A stretch of DNA of 64,000 bases from Cytophagales bacterium (GCA_025359125.1 JANYHI010000082.1:37117-101116); one strand, 5' to 3'. Shown: positions 8,991 through 18,641, numbered from the stretch's first letter. Notes: generated by a model not told the origin, from the letters alone. Translations and numbers: made by a program.

Positions 8991-9323
8991 ATGAAATGGA
9001 AGGCAAAAAATAGGGCAATTCGGCTCATTATATCGCTAAGTATATTGGCGGGTATCTTGCTTTCAACTCTTTCTATAGAGGGTGTCAACTTAAATCGCAT
9101 CTGCTTTAAAGAAAATTTAAAAACACCACATTCGATAGCTGCCTCCATCGCTGAAACGAATAATGAAGATGAGCAGGGCGATAACGAAAAGGTAAAGTTA
9201 AACTTTTCAATAGCTGAAAGTGCTTTCCTCTGTTTCGTATCTCATATTAATGAGTCACCAATGGTAATATCTAAAATTACCATTTCCAAACCCTGCATAT
9301 TCTTCCGGTATCTCCGAATTTAA
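8991..9323 (+). CDS. Hypothetical small anchored protein heading the czcCBA-type operon (110 aa)
   Basis: Not recognised. It has one hydrophobic N-terminal segment (RLIISLSILAGILLSTLSI, residues about 10-29), an acidic middle (ETNNEDEQGDNEK) and three Cys with a few His. It ends in CIFFRYLRI. It starts a few bases after a strong promoter and is 63 bp upstream of the TolC-like gene, so it is likely the first gene of the efflux operon. Small metal-related proteins often precede such operons in Bacteroidota, but this one shows no clear metal-binding cluster. It could act as a leader gene, a periplasmic metal carrier or a pump accessory; none of these is proven. Confidence 0.55.
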   Translation: MKWKAKNRAIRLIISLSILAGILLSTLSIEGVNLNRICFKENLKTPHSIAASIAETNNEDEQGDNEKVKLNFSIAESAFLCFVSHINESPMVISKITISKPCIFFRYLRI

Positions 9324-9386
9324 GATTTTCGGATTTATTGCTTTTCCCTTCTGTTACAGAAGTCCTTTCTAGCATTTTACCAGAAT

Positions 9387-10640
9387 ATGAAAAAGATTTA
9401 CTTTTTACTGATAATCATCTCGTTTATTCTTCCATCAACAATCAAGGCTGCCAGCGCAGATTCAATTTTGAGCTTGACGAAAGCTAAGGAGGTTTTACTA
9501 AGTAAAAATTTCTTTCTGCTAGCAGCCTATTATCAAGTGAATCAGGCGGAGGCTCAATTAATTCAAGCAAGAGTATGGAATAATCCCAATATCAACTGGA
9601 TGCAAGAGGCATACAGTATAGATCAGGAAAAATATTTTAGAACGGCCAACCAATTTGAAGCCCAGATTACTCAAAGTATTTCAATTGCAGGTAAACATTC
9701 GAATACAGTAAAACTAGCTAAGATAAATGTTGAGTTAAGTAAAGCTCAATTTGAAGACGCCATTCGGGGGCTTTTGTTTGAGTTAGGTTCAACTTATAAT
9801 GATTTAGCAGCCATTAACGAAAAAGAAAAACTTTATAATGAGGTTTTGAAAAATTATGAAGATTTACAAGCTACCAGCAAGAGACAACTTGAACTAGGAG
9901 GAATATCACAGAGTGAAGATCTGAGAATTCGCTCCGAATATATTTCGGTTAAGGCCGATGCCGTAAATAATTATAATTTAAAAGAAGAACTACAAGGGCA
10001 ACTCAGAACTTTGCTACAACTTCCAAAAGAAGTTCCGATACGAATTGAGCAAAAAATCCCCACGTTTAACTCATCCTTTGTGTTGGATTCGTTAATCAAT
10101 CAATCTCAATCAATTCGTCCCGATATTATGTTTGCCAAACTCTATCAGCAATATCAAAGTAGAAATCTAAAACTTCAAAAATCATCTTCTATGCCAGATG
10201 TTACAATTGGTTTTGACTATGATAAAGGTGGTAATTACACGCGCAATTATTCAGGATTAATCATACAAATGCCACTTCCCATTTTTGATCGTAATCAGGG
10301 TAGAATTCAAGAGGCTCAGTTCAAAATCAAACAATCAAATTTGCAGTATGAATACCTGAAGAGTGCGGCATCCAATCAAGTTATCGCATCCTATTATCAA
10401 TACAAAAAGAATTTCGATGCATTGTCTGGCTACTCTGATGAATATCTTCAAAAACTAGATCAGCTACATCAAAATACGTCCATATTCTTTCAGAAGAGAA
10501 ATATTAGCCTGCTTGAATTTATCGACTATCAACGGGTATACATTTCTACTCAAATAGAAATGATTCAACTCCGTCAGCAATATCTTAATAGCATCAACAA
10601 ACTTAATTTTAACATTGGCACACAACTTATTGAGTATTAA
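9387..10640 (+). CDS. czcC: TolC-family outer-membrane efflux protein (CzcC-like)
   Basis: The 417-residue product has a signal peptide (residues 1-21, ending IKAASAD). Two TolC/OEP repeats rich in coiled coil follow: AEAQLIQARVWNNPNINWM near residue 50 and PLPIFDRNQGRIQEAQ near residue 300. These are the hallmarks of CzcC/CusC-type trimeric outer-membrane channels. It joins the adaptor and the RND pump encoded immediately downstream to expel metal ions across both membranes. The downstream adaptor ATG lies 4 bp after this stop. The metal specificity cannot be read from this component. Confidence 0.87.
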   Translation: MKKIYFLLIIISFILPSTIKAASADSILSLTKAKEVLLSKNFFLLAAYYQVNQAEAQLIQARVWNNPNINWMQEAYSIDQEKYFRTANQFEAQITQSISIAGKHSNTVKLAKINVELSKAQFEDAIRGLLFELGSTYNDLAAINEKEKLYNEVLKNYEDLQATSKRQLELGGISQSEDLRIRSEYISVKADAVNNYNLKEELQGQLRTLLQLPKEVPIRIEQKIPTFNSSFVLDSLINQSQSIRPDIMFAKLYQQYQSRNLKLQKSSSMPDVTIGFDYDKGGNYTRNYSGLIIQMPLPIFDRNQGRIQEAQFKIKQSNLQYEYLKSAASNQVIASYYQYKKNFDALSGYSDEYLQKLDQLHQNTSIFFQKRNISLLEFIDYQRVYISTQIEMIQLRQQYLNSINKLNFNIGTQLIEY

Positions 10641-10644
10641 AATT

Positions 10645-11751
10645 ATGAGAGCGATTAATCTTTGGCTTATTCTATTTACATTATTGATGATTTCTTGCAA
10701 ATCTAAACATGAAAAATCAATTGCGAGAATAGTAGAAAAAAAGGGGGTTCTCACCTTAACACGTGAGCAAGTTAAATTCATCAAAATCGATTCTGTAAAG
10801 ATGATCCCTTCAGCAGAACAATTTGTAGCGGTGGGTGAGGTAAGCTTTGCAGAAGATAACGTAGTGCGTGTTTTTCCAATTGTCAGTGGCAAAGTGGAAA
10901 ATATTCAAGCTTCATTGGGCGATTACGTGGAGAAAGGTCAAGTATTGGCTACACTTTTAAGCTCTGATATCAGCAGTTATCAACGTGATTATAATGTAGC
11001 AGAGTCTAATTTAGAAGTTGCTAAATTGAATTTAACGAGAGCAGAAGAACTATTCAAATCTGGTATGCTATCTGAACGAGATATCGCAGAAGCGAAAAAA
11101 AATTATTCTAACTCGCAATCTGAGTTTGACGAAAGCAGACAAGTTCTCAATTTATACGGAGGCTCCTCAAAGCAAGACGCTATTTTCAGAGTACTGGCAC
11201 CTAGAACTGGTTATATTGTTGAGCGAAATATTAATACTGGAACCCAAATAAGAACAGATAATAGCACTAACATTTTTACGATATCGGATTTAAAAACCAT
11301 TTGGATTTGGGCTAACGTACACGAAAGCGATATTTCAAAAGTACATGAAGGCGATGATGTAGTAGTAAAGACAATTGCTTACCCAGATGAGATTTTTACT
11401 GGTAAAATTGATCGAATCAGTAGCATGCTTGATCCGGCCTCTCGGGTAGTGAGAGTACGGACTGAACTAATTAACAGAAGGGGTTTATTAAAACCTGAAA
11501 TGTTTGCTACAATACAAATCACGCCAAAAAATCATGATAAGGTAATGGTGGTAAATAACAACTCTATTATACTTGAGAATAATCAATATTTTGTGATGGT
11601 AGAGGTATTGCCAAGAGAATTTAAAAAAGTACAAATCAGAATTGGAAAAGTGTTCCATAAATATACAGAGGTAAAAGAAGGGTTAAGCCTTCATGATACA
11701 GTAGTGAGTGAAGGATCTTTATTTGTGCTTACGGCATTCAATCAACTTTAA
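10645..11751 (+). CDS. czcB: RND efflux periplasmic adaptor lipoprotein (CzcB/CusB-like)
   Basis: The start is set at ATG 10645, giving a lipoprotein signal peptide (LWLILFTLLMISC, Cys18). An earlier TTG would overlap czcC. The 368-residue protein shows the membrane-fusion order. The first part of the lipoyl-like domain is VFPIVSGKVENIQASLGDYV near residue 77, and the hairpin coiled coil is at 110-165. The second lipoyl half is IFRVLAPRTGYIVERN, and a beta-barrel region (WIWANVHESDISKVHEGD) follows. It links CzcA in the inner membrane to CzcC in the outer membrane. No His-rich N-terminal metal-binding region is evident, unlike some CzcB proteins. Confidence 0.88.
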   Translation: MRAINLWLILFTLLMISCKSKHEKSIARIVEKKGVLTLTREQVKFIKIDSVKMIPSAEQFVAVGEVSFAEDNVVRVFPIVSGKVENIQASLGDYVEKGQVLATLLSSDISSYQRDYNVAESNLEVAKLNLTRAEELFKSGMLSERDIAEAKKNYSNSQSEFDESRQVLNLYGGSSKQDAIFRVLAPRTGYIVERNINTGTQIRTDNSTNIFTISDLKTIWIWANVHESDISKVHEGDDVVVKTIAYPDEIFTGKIDRISSMLDPASRVVRVRTELINRRGLLKPEMFATIQITPKNHDKVMVVNNNSIILENNQYFVMVEVLPREFKKVQIRIGKVFHKYTEVKEGLSLHDTVVSEGSLFVLTAFNQL

Positions 11752-11764
11752 CTAAGTAGATACC

Positions 11765-14700
11765 ATGAACAGTTTTATAAAAGGTATCATATCTTTTTCA
11801 CTAAGAAATCGGTTAATGGTTTTCTTAGGAACGTTACTTATTGTTATATGGGGTACTCAAAGTTTCTTAAACACACCAATCGAAGCGTTTCCCGATGTAA
11901 TCAATACGCGAATTGTAATCATCACACAATGGCAAGGACGTAGTGCAGAAGAATTAGAGAAGTTTGTTACCATACCAATGGAAACTGAACTTAACGTGGT
12001 ACCTCGTAAAACAAGTCTCCGTTCCATCTCACTTTTTGGACTTTCCGTTGTAACTATCTTTTTTGAAGATGAGGTGGATGATTTCAGAGCGAGGCAAATG
12101 GTATCTAACTTACTAAGTAATATTAATCTTCCAGTTGGTGCAGATCCCGAAATTCAACCCCCCTCTGGCCCTACTGGTGAAATTTACAGATATACACTGG
12201 AGGGTGTTGGAAAAACTGTGCGTCAACTAAAAGAAATTCAGGACTGGATAATTGACAAACGATTAAAGGCTGTGCAGGGGGTAGCAGACATAGTAAGTTT
12301 TGGTGGTGAGGTTAAAATTTTTGAGGTTACTATTGACCCTAATAAACTGCTTGCGTTTAATTTTAATACACAGGATTTATTTAGTGCAGTTGAAGAAAAT
12401 AATGGAAACGTTGGAGGTGATGTAGTTGAGTTAGGAAATCAATCTTTTCTCGTTCGTGGGCTGGGATTGGTTAATAGCATTGACGACATAGAGAATATCA
12501 TTGTCAAAAATATTAATGGTACCCCTATCTTTATTAAAGATGTTGCCCTAGTTCATGAATCAGCTAGACCCAGGTTAGGAAAAGTCGGAAGGGGAAATGA
12601 CCCTGATGTTGTGGAAGGAATTGTTTTATTAAGGAAAGGAGAAAACCCAAGTGCCGTTCTTAAAGATTTAAATAATACAATTGACGATCTCAACAGTCGT
12701 GTATTGCCAGAGGGAGTTAAAATTTCCGTATTCTACGACAGAACTACGCTCGTAAATCTTACTACGAATACGGTAATGGAAAATCTCATTGTCGGTATGT
12801 TGCTAGTAACTTTTATCTTATCTATCTTTTTATTGGATTGGCGGGCAACCCTAATGGTAGCCATTATTATTCCGCTAGCATTGCTCTTCGCATTCATTTG
12901 TATGCGCATGCGTGGCATGTCTGCCAATCTTCTTTCCATCGGTGCAATTGACTTTGGGATTATAATCGATGGAGCCGTAGTAATGGTAGAAGGTGTGTTT
13001 GTTTACCTCGCCCACAAACAGCATGAAATGGGAAGAGAACGATTCAACCTGATGTCAAAAATGGGATTTGTAAAGAAAATTGCGATCGAAATGGGAAAGC
13101 CAATCTTCTTTTCTAAGCTAATAATTATTACAGCTCTTGTACCCATTTTCGCTTTTCAAAAAGTAGAAGGCAAAATGTTCTCGCCACTCGCCTACACAAT
13201 GGGCTTCGCGTTGACTGGTGCACTACTATTTACACTTACATTAGTTCCTCTTCTCTGTAAACTTTCACTCAATAAAAATGTAAGAGAAAGAGATAATCCT
13301 CTTATTACTGGTTTATCTAAAGTATATAAGCCTGCGCTAATTTGGTGTATTGATCACCCGATCAGAAGCATTTTAATTTCAGTAGCTCTTTTATTTATGA
13401 GCCTCATGGTTGCAAAACAATTGGGCTCAGAATTTCTGCCGAAACTAAATGAGGGATCTATTTATGTAAGAGCGAGTATGCCTCAAAGTATTGCATTCTC
13501 TAAAGCGAATGTTCAGTCCGAAGCGATGCGTCATATATTTACGAAGTATCCAGAAGTAAGAGGAGTAATTTCTCAAAATGGAAGACCTAATGACGGTACC
13601 GATCCTACGGGTTTTTTTAACGTAGAATTTTTTGTTGATCTATATTCAAAAGACGATTGGGATAGAGATGTGACGAAAGAAGAAATTATTAAAGACATGC
13701 AAGAACATCTGAATGCCGAATTTCCTGGAGTTGTTTTTGGATTTTCGCAACCTATTTCTGACAACGTAGAAGAAGCGGTTTCAGGGGTTAAGGGCGAGAT
13801 GGCCATAAAGATCTTTGGAGATAACTTCAGTAGGCTCGAATATTTGGCAGACAGTATTAAAAACATAATGGAAGCTGTTGAAGGTGTTCAGGATTTAGGA
13901 ATATTTAAAAGTATTGGCCAACCTGAATTACGCGTAGAGTTAGATCGTTATAAAATGGCCCGTTATGGCGCCAATGTTTCAGAAGCTAACAATATTATCG
14001 AAATTGCTGTAGGTGGTAAAAAAGCTTCGACATATTACGAAGGAGAAAGAAGATTTGATATTCGCCTTAGATTTGCTCCTGAGTACAGGCAAAGCACCAA
14101 AGAAATAGGTAAGCTATTAATCCCTTGCACGAACGGATCTAAAATCCCGTTAAGTGAAATTGCCGATATTAAATTACAAACTGGCCCTGCGTTTGTATAT
14201 CGCGAAGGCAATCTTAGATTTATTCCTATAAAGTTCTCTGTTAGAGATCGAGATTTAGGAAGTACTATTGAAGAAGCACAACGAAAAGTTGCTTCTGGAA
14301 TTCATTTAACAAAAGGTTACTCAATAACTTGGAACGGTGAATTTGAAAACCAAGTGCGAGCCACAGCCAGATTAAGATTAGTAGTTCCAATTTCAATTGG
14401 ATTAATTTTTATGTGGCTATTTTTTATGTTCAATTCACCTAAGTATGCAACCATGGTATTGCTTAATGTTCCATTTGCATTAATAGGAGGAATAATGGGA
14501 CTATATATTACCGGAATCAACTTTAGCATTTCTGCTGGCGTTGGCTTCATTGCTTTATTTGGGGTGTGTGTGCAAAACGGAGTAATCCTCGTTTCTGTAT
14601 TCAATAAAAATCACGACTTAGGCATGAGCACCGAAGATGCGATCTTAGAAGGAGCTATGAGTCGTGTGAGGCCTGTAGTAATGACTGCATTGATGGCGGG

Positions 14701-14881
14701 ATTAGGTTTATTACCTGCGGCTCTTTCCAACGGCATTGGCTCCGAAACACAAAAACCTTTAGCGGTGGTAGTTATCTCCGGATTAATATCGGCCACAATT
14801 CTTACATTACTCATCTTACCTGCCATTTATAAAGTATGGCATGTTAGGTACTTTCATCTCAAACCACTCAAAAAGAAATAA
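11765..14881 (+). CDS. czcA: Heavy-metal RND efflux pump (CusA/CzcA family)
   Basis: At 1038 residues this has the normal length for HME-RND pumps. The first helix begins at residue 12 and is followed by NTPIEAFPDVINTRIVIITQ. The proton-relay helix TM4 contains IGAIDFGIIIDGAVVMVEG near residue 395, with the DFG...DGA acidic pair typical of heavy-metal RND proteins. Two large periplasmic loops and 12 predicted helices are present. It drives export of divalent or monovalent metal ions using the proton gradient. The triad Met residues that would mark a Cu/Ag pump were not verified, so Co/Zn/Cd against Cu/Ag stays open. It follows the adaptor by 13 bp and precedes a small barrel protein by 5 bp. 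Confidence 0.9.
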   Translation: MNSFIKGIISFSLRNRLMVFLGTLLIVIWGTQSFLNTPIEAFPDVINTRIVIITQWQGRSAEELEKFVTIPMETELNVVPRKTSLRSISLFGLSVVTIFFEDEVDDFRARQMVSNLLSNINLPVGADPEIQPPSGPTGEIYRYTLEGVGKTVRQLKEIQDWIIDKRLKAVQGVADIVSFGGEVKIFEVTIDPNKLLAFNFNTQDLFSAVEENNGNVGGDVVELGNQSFLVRGLGLVNSIDDIENIIVKNINGTPIFIKDVALVHESARPRLGKVGRGNDPDVVEGIVLLRKGENPSAVLKDLNNTIDDLNSRVLPEGVKISVFYDRTTLVNLTTNTVMENLIVGMLLVTFILSIFLLDWRATLMVAIIIPLALLFAFICMRMRGMSANLLSIGAIDFGIIIDGAVVMVEGVFVYLAHKQHEMGRERFNLMSKMGFVKKIAIEMGKPIFFSKLIIITALVPIFAFQKVEGKMFSPLAYTMGFALTGALLFTLTLVPLLCKLSLNKNVRERDNPLITGLSKVYKPALIWCIDHPIRSILISVALLFMSLMVAKQLGSEFLPKLNEGSIYVRASMPQSIAFSKANVQSEAMRHIFTKYPEVRGVISQNGRPNDGTDPTGFFNVEFFVDLYSKDDWDRDVTKEEIIKDMQEHLNAEFPGVVFGFSQPISDNVEEAVSGVKGEMAIKIFGDNFSRLEYLADSIKNIMEAVEGVQDLGIFKSIGQPELRVELDRYKMARYGANVSEANNIIEIAVGGKKASTYYEGERRFDIRLRFAPEYRQSTKEIGKLLIPCTNGSKIPLSEIADIKLQTGPAFVYREGNLRFIPIKFSVRDRDLGSTIEEAQRKVASGIHLTKGYSITWNGEFENQVRATARLRLVVPISIGLIFMWLFFMFNSPKYATMVLLNVPFALIGGIMGLYITGINFSISAGVGFIALFGVCVQNGVILVSVFNKNHDLGMSTEDAILEGAMSRVRPVVMTALMAGLGLLPAALSNGIGSETQKPLAVVVISGLISATILTLLILPAIYKVWHVRYFHLKPLKKK

Positions 14882-14886
14882 AGAGT

Positions 14887-15597
14887 ATGAAAATAAAAAT
14901 TTTATTTTTTGCATGCCTTGTCATTGCTACTACAGTCGAGGTTACCAGTCAAGTAGAAGGGAAGAATCAAAAAAGCCATTCTGGTTTTAATAAAAAATTT
15001 AGATTGAACGCTAATTTTGGTTTGCATTGGTCAACTATAGAAGGGAAATCTTTAGCATCTCGATACTTTTCAAAACCTTCTGTGGGCATTGGCATTGCAG
15101 CCGAATATTATTTTAAATCATACATAGGATTGTCGATTGGCGCAGGTTATCAACAATTAGGTTCTGGGATCTATACACAAATTAAGCAAAGTATTTCGGG
15201 GTTGCAGCCGGATTCTACATACAGAACTAGGTTGCGATTCAATACTTTTGTTTTTCCAGTTACACTTCACCTAAGAACCCAAAAATATTTTTTATTGGAT
15301 GGATGGAAATTCGGTGCAAGTTTTTCACTTATTCCCCTGATAAACTCCAGCACAAATCAGTTCTACAATAGTTTAGAGCCATCGCTTCTGGTATTGGATG
15401 ATAGTAAAGATGTGTCAAGTTTGTATTTCAAAAATGATTTATTGTATCAAATTGCCATTGGTCCGGAGATAATTTCTGGAACTGGGATTTTTAAATTTCA
15501 ATTTGTTTATTCTATTGGTACAGCAAATGTTTACTCATCAAATCAGGGAAATGGAAATAATCGTGCTTATGGAATTAAAATTGGATATTCTTTCTAA
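14887..15597 (+). CDS. PorT-like outer-membrane beta-barrel protein
   Basis: The 236-residue product has a signal peptide (MKIKILFFACLVIATTVEVTSQ), then repeated amphipathic strands: FRLNANFGLHWSTIEG, SVGIGIAAEYYF, YIGLSIGAGYQQLGSG and a final NRAYGIKIGYSF ending in Phe. This fits the outer-membrane protein beta-barrel families (OMP_b-brl_2/PorT-like) of Bacteroidota, with about eight to ten strands. It is the last gene of the metal efflux operon (5 bp after czcA) and meets the convergent ABC permease end to end. Its function is unknown. Confidence 0.7.
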   Translation: MKIKILFFACLVIATTVEVTSQVEGKNQKSHSGFNKKFRLNANFGLHWSTIEGKSLASRYFSKPSVGIGIAAEYYFKSYIGLSIGAGYQQLGSGIYTQIKQSISGLQPDSTYRTRLRFNTFVFPVTLHLRTQKYFLLDGWKFGASFSLIPLINSSTNQFYNSLEPSLLVLDDSKDVSSLYFKNDLLYQIAIGPEIISGTGIFKFQFVYSIGTANVYSSNQGNGNNRAYGIKIGYSF

Positions 15598-15598
15598 T

Positions 15599-16417
15599 TT
15601 AAATATCCGCTTTCTTCAATTTTAGATAACTAAAATAGTTAAATAAGAAAGCCCAAGTAAGTGCAATGACTATTGCGGTTATGCTTACATAGTCCTGAAT
15701 TTCTTGAAAAGCATATCGTGCAAATGGCAGCGGCACCAAATTGGTAATTGACTCTAAGGGAAAAAATTGCTTCAGCCATCCAATGCTGGGGTTCAAACTC
15801 TCTCTGAATAAATTTAATTTAATGATAGCCTCAATCATGTGTGAGAGCATCAGCACAACAATGGTTAGCCCTGAGCGCTGAATAAAAACACCAAGCATTA
15901 AAGCATAAGATAAGAAGGCAAAGATTTCTAAAAAATATGCCAGTAAAAATTCAGCTCCTGTAATTACATCTGCGAAAGCTAAATCTGGAGTGTAAATTAA
16001 TCCGGTAACAATAATTATTAATAAAAGCATAGCCACACTCATCAGGCTCAATAAAACATTGGTCAATACTTTTGACAGCACAAATTCTAATCTGCTCATG
16101 CCATCAATAATATTTTGACGGAGTGTTCGGTACTGATATTCATTCGTGATAGAAATTACCACCATTACCGATAGCACTAATTTAAATAACCCACTAATGT
16201 AAATCAGGTTTTGCCAGATGTCGGGGAAATGATAAAGTGGAATTCTGTTTACGTTAAGTGATGAGCCAAAATCTTCGAACTTACTGGCAATCCACTTCAA
16301 TATTTCCATGCCGCTGGCGGTAGTGAAACCAAGCGTAAGAAAATATAAACCGCATATAACCCAGAACGTGCGATAGCTGGTCATCTTTTTTAAATCTATT
16401 TTAAGAAGGTGTAGCAT
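15599..16417 (-). CDS. ABC-2 type transporter permease
   Basis: The 272-residue protein has about six transmembrane segments, starting at residue 16 (FWVICGLYFLTLGFTTAS). It has the ABC-2 pattern in which an early cytoplasmic segment, EYQYRTLRQNIIDGMSRLEF, precedes TM3. It is encoded 39 bp downstream of the ABC ATPase and forms the membrane half of that exporter. The exported substrate is unknown. Its location at the end of an ECF sigma/DUF4252 operon suggests a link with envelope homeostasis or stress; this is inferred from context only. Confidence 0.85.
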   Translation of the reverse strand: MLHLLKIDLKKMTSYRTFWVICGLYFLTLGFTTASGMEILKWIASKFEDFGSSLNVNRIPLYHFPDIWQNLIYISGLFKLVLSVMVVISITNEYQYRTLRQNIIDGMSRLEFVLSKVLTNVLLSLMSVAMLLLIIIVTGLIYTPDLAFADVITGAEFLLAYFLEIFAFLSYALMLGVFIQRSGLTIVVLMLSHMIEAIIKLNLFRESLNPSIGWLKQFFPLESITNLVPLPFARYAFQEIQDYVSITAIVIALTWAFLFNYFSYLKLKKADI

Positions 16418-16456
16418 AGGAAGATATAAGATCTAAGATGGAGACGTGAGATGAAA

Positions 16457-17350
16457 TTAATGAGCTTCAAACAATATTTCGAGAAATTTTTTTTCGAGCG
16501 ATTTTTTCTTGGTCATTAAATGAGACGTGATGATACCCTTTTCAAATAAAAACTTGTTCAAATCCTGACTATGAAAACCATCTTTCATCATTACCTGAAA
16601 AATTCCATTATCTTTTTTTATTGAACCACTTCCTACAAATTCTTGAAGTAATACTCCCAAGTCATCGTGATAGGCCATCACCTCAACTGTCTCCTCCCCT
16701 TTTCCTACATCATCTACCGGGCCACTGTGCATGAGCTTACCTTTGCGCAACACTGCAAAGTGCGTGCACACTTTCTGTACTTCATCTAATAAATGGCTGG
16801 CTAAAATAATAGTCTTGCCATCGGCTGCTATTCGTTTCACAATTTCACGAATCTCTGCAATCCCCATTGGATCAAGACCGTTAGTTGGCTCATCTAAAAT
16901 CAAAATGATTGGATCACTGACCAATGCAGAAGCAATGGCAAGGCGTTGCTTCATACCCAATGAATAGGTTCTGTACTTATCTTCTTTGCGGTCACTGAGT
17001 TCAACAATATCTAATACTTTTTCAATGTTAGCCGAGTTAGCTCCTTTTACCATGGCATTTAACTCTAAATTTTTTTGCCCACTTAGATAGGGATAGAAAA
17101 TCGGATGCTCTAATACGGCACCAATTTTTTTACGTGTATGATGCGTGGCTGGCTCGCCAAACCAAGTAAAGCTACCCGAGGTGGGGTTCGTAACACCCAT
17201 CAACATACCCAAAGTAGTAGTCTTACCACTTCCGTTGGGGCCGAGCATGCCAAATACCTGGCCGCGTTTTACTTCCAGATCAAGTTGGTTAACTGCACAA
17301 AGTTTTCCAAAGTTTTTTGTGAGCTTATTAATGGATAGTACTGTTTCCAA
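16457..17350 (-). CDS. ABC transporter ATP-binding protein
   Basis: This 297-residue ATPase has all core motifs: Walker A GPNGSGKTTT near residue 39, the signature YSLGMKQRLAIASAL near 135, Walker B LILDEPTNGLDP near 158, and a switch His (ILASHLLDEV). It belongs to the single-domain drug/bacitracin-type ABC exporters that pair with ABC-2 permeases. The first in-frame start is TTG, 2 bp after the DUF4252 stop, and no ATG occurs before the Walker A region, so TTG is the likely start. The last 80 residues form the usual regulatory extension of such ATPases. Confidence 0.9.
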   Translation of the reverse strand: METVLSINKLTKNFGKLCAVNQLDLEVKRGQVFGMLGPNGSGKTTTLGMLMGVTNPTSGSFTWFGEPATHHTRKKIGAVLEHPIFYPYLSGQKNLELNAMVKGANSANIEKVLDIVELSDRKEDKYRTYSLGMKQRLAIASALVSDPIILILDEPTNGLDPMGIAEIREIVKRIAADGKTIILASHLLDEVQKVCTHFAVLRKGKLMHSGPVDDVGKGEETVEVMAYHDDLGVLLQEFVGSGSIKKDNGIFQVMMKDGFHSQDLNKFLFEKGIITSHLMTKKKSLEKKFLEILFEAH

Positions 17351-17352
17351 GG

Positions 17353-17940
17353 TTAGTTCTTTTTAGTTTTCTTCTCTTCGTTTTCATCTTCTTCTTCTTC
17401 CCCTTCGCCATCTTCCAACTTCTTTTTTGTTTGTTTCTTCTTATCGTTACCAGTTGCAAAATCTTTAATTTTCTTTCCAATGTCTGTGCTGTTATCCAAC
17501 TGACTAAATAACGCCCCTGCTTTATTCAGTGCCACCTTCCCTAAAATATCCAGAACATATAAGCTGGTAGAATCATTGGCGAGTATCACAGTGCCTTTTA
17601 CGTCTCCATTCACTTCACGTATAAACACATCAAAATTTCTTCCATCTAACCTGCTGGTCATCATTAACTCATACTTCTCACCTTCGTAGTTCTTTTTTAG
17701 ACTTGCATAATCAGCATTACCAAATTTCTCTTTGGTTTTATTCACCATCACAAAACGCATCTTGTCAATACCCTTTATCAGCTCATCAAAATCTTTATCA
17801 TCTTTTTGATTCAACATTTTGAGCGTATTCTTATAAAAATATAAAGACATACCTTCATATTTTTTATCCAGCTCAACAGTGGTTTTGGTTTGCGCCAGTG
17901 AAGTGATAGAAATTAACGAGAGAAAAAACAGGAGTTTCAT
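17353..17940 (-). CDS. DUF4252 domain protein with charged C-terminal tail
   Basis: The 195-residue product begins with a signal peptide (MKLLFFLSLISITSLAQ). A DUF4252 domain follows (residues about 25-150), with FDELIKGIDKMRFVMVNKTK, and then a 35-residue tail made of Lys and Glu/Asp only. The start at 17940 is preferred over ATG 18012 because the longer form would begin inside a hairpin between the two DUF4252 genes and hide the signal peptide. DUF4252 proteins of Bacteroidota are secreted or envelope proteins of unknown function, often next to ECF sigma factors. It is paralogous to the upstream DUF4252 gene. Confidence 0.75.
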   Translation of the reverse strand: MKLLFFLSLISITSLAQTKTTVELDKKYEGMSLYFYKNTLKMLNQKDDKDFDELIKGIDKMRFVMVNKTKEKFGNADYASLKKNYEGEKYELMMTSRLDGRNFDVFIREVNGDVKGTVILANDSTSLYVLDILGKVALNKAGALFSQLDNSTDIGKKIKDFATGNDKKKQTKKKLEDGEGEEEEDENEEKKTKKN

Positions 17941-18003
17941 TTGTGAAAAATTTATAAACGTCAACGGGTAAGAAGAAAAGAAAGATGCATTAGGCGAAAA
18001 TAA

Positions 18004-18044
18004 ATCACCCATACTTTATGTCTAAACAGAAGAGCATGGGTGAT
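18004..18044 (-). terminator. Hairpin between the two DUF4252 genes
   Basis: ATCACCCAT (18004-18012) and ATGGGTGAT (18036-18044) form a perfect 9-bp stem with a 23-nt loop, read on the minus strand just after the first DUF4252 gene. A T-rich run (TTTATTTTC) follows on that strand. It may attenuate transcription into the downstream genes, but the loop is long for an intrinsic terminator. Confidence 0.35.
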
Positions 18045-18059
18045 ATTTAAATTTGAGAA

Positions 18060-18599
18060 TTAGTTTTTCTTTTTCTCGTCTTTATGCTTGTCCTTCAACT
18101 TATCTAAGTTTTGTAAACCATCAATATTTACCGAGCGGCCAATCTTACCCATCTCTTTCAAATCAATTTCTCCAAATAATGTTAACACCAGAAATTCATC
18201 GTTTCCTCCCATCACCATTACCAGCTCACTTATTTTTCCTCCTGATTCTTTGGTAAAGAATTTCATGTCTTTGTCTTTATCACGAATGGTCATCAACTCT
18301 TCAAACTCGCCTGAAGGAATCATCGCCATCGCTTCTTTGTACAACTCACGTGATATTCTAGTATCATCTTTTTTCAAGATTTTCAAACCTTTAATTTTAC
18401 TAATTGCACTGATCATCGTTTTTTCTTCAGGCGTATTGCCATCTAGGTTAGCCATCATGCTAAACATTTTTCCGCTAATAGTCACCTGACTAAACGATTC
18501 ATCATTTTGATATTTAGAAAAGAATTTTATAATCGCATCGCTTTGGGCATTCGCCATCACCGACATCATCATTACCACTCCCACCATTAACTTTTTCAT
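18060..18599 (-). CDS. DUF4252 domain protein
   Basis: The 179-residue product has a signal peptide (MKKLMVGVVMMMSVMANAQ), then the DUF4252 core with FFSKYQNDESFSQVTISGKMF and ISAISKIKGLKILKKDDTR. It ends in a short Lys-rich tail. The family is restricted mainly to Bacteroidota and has no settled function. It is the third gene of the ECF sigma operon and is followed by a second, more diverged DUF4252 paralogue. The pair may be envelope proteins controlled by the sigma factor; this is inference. Confidence 0.8.
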   Translation of the reverse strand: MKKLMVGVVMMMSVMANAQSDAIIKFFSKYQNDESFSQVTISGKMFSMMANLDGNTPEEKTMISAISKIKGLKILKKDDTRISRELYKEAMAMIPSGEFEELMTIRDKDKDMKFFTKESGGKISELVMVMGGNDEFLVLTLFGEIDLKEMGKIGRSVNIDGLQNLDKLKDKHKDEKKKN

Positions 18600-18641
18600 A
18601 CTATTTTATTTTAAGGTTTTCAATTTCTTTTTAGTCGCTAC

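Noticed and set aside
12733..12939. Minus-strand ORF inside czcA and similar antisense ORFs in other large genes
   Set aside because: These lie fully inside well-supported genes on the opposite strand and show no family motifs.
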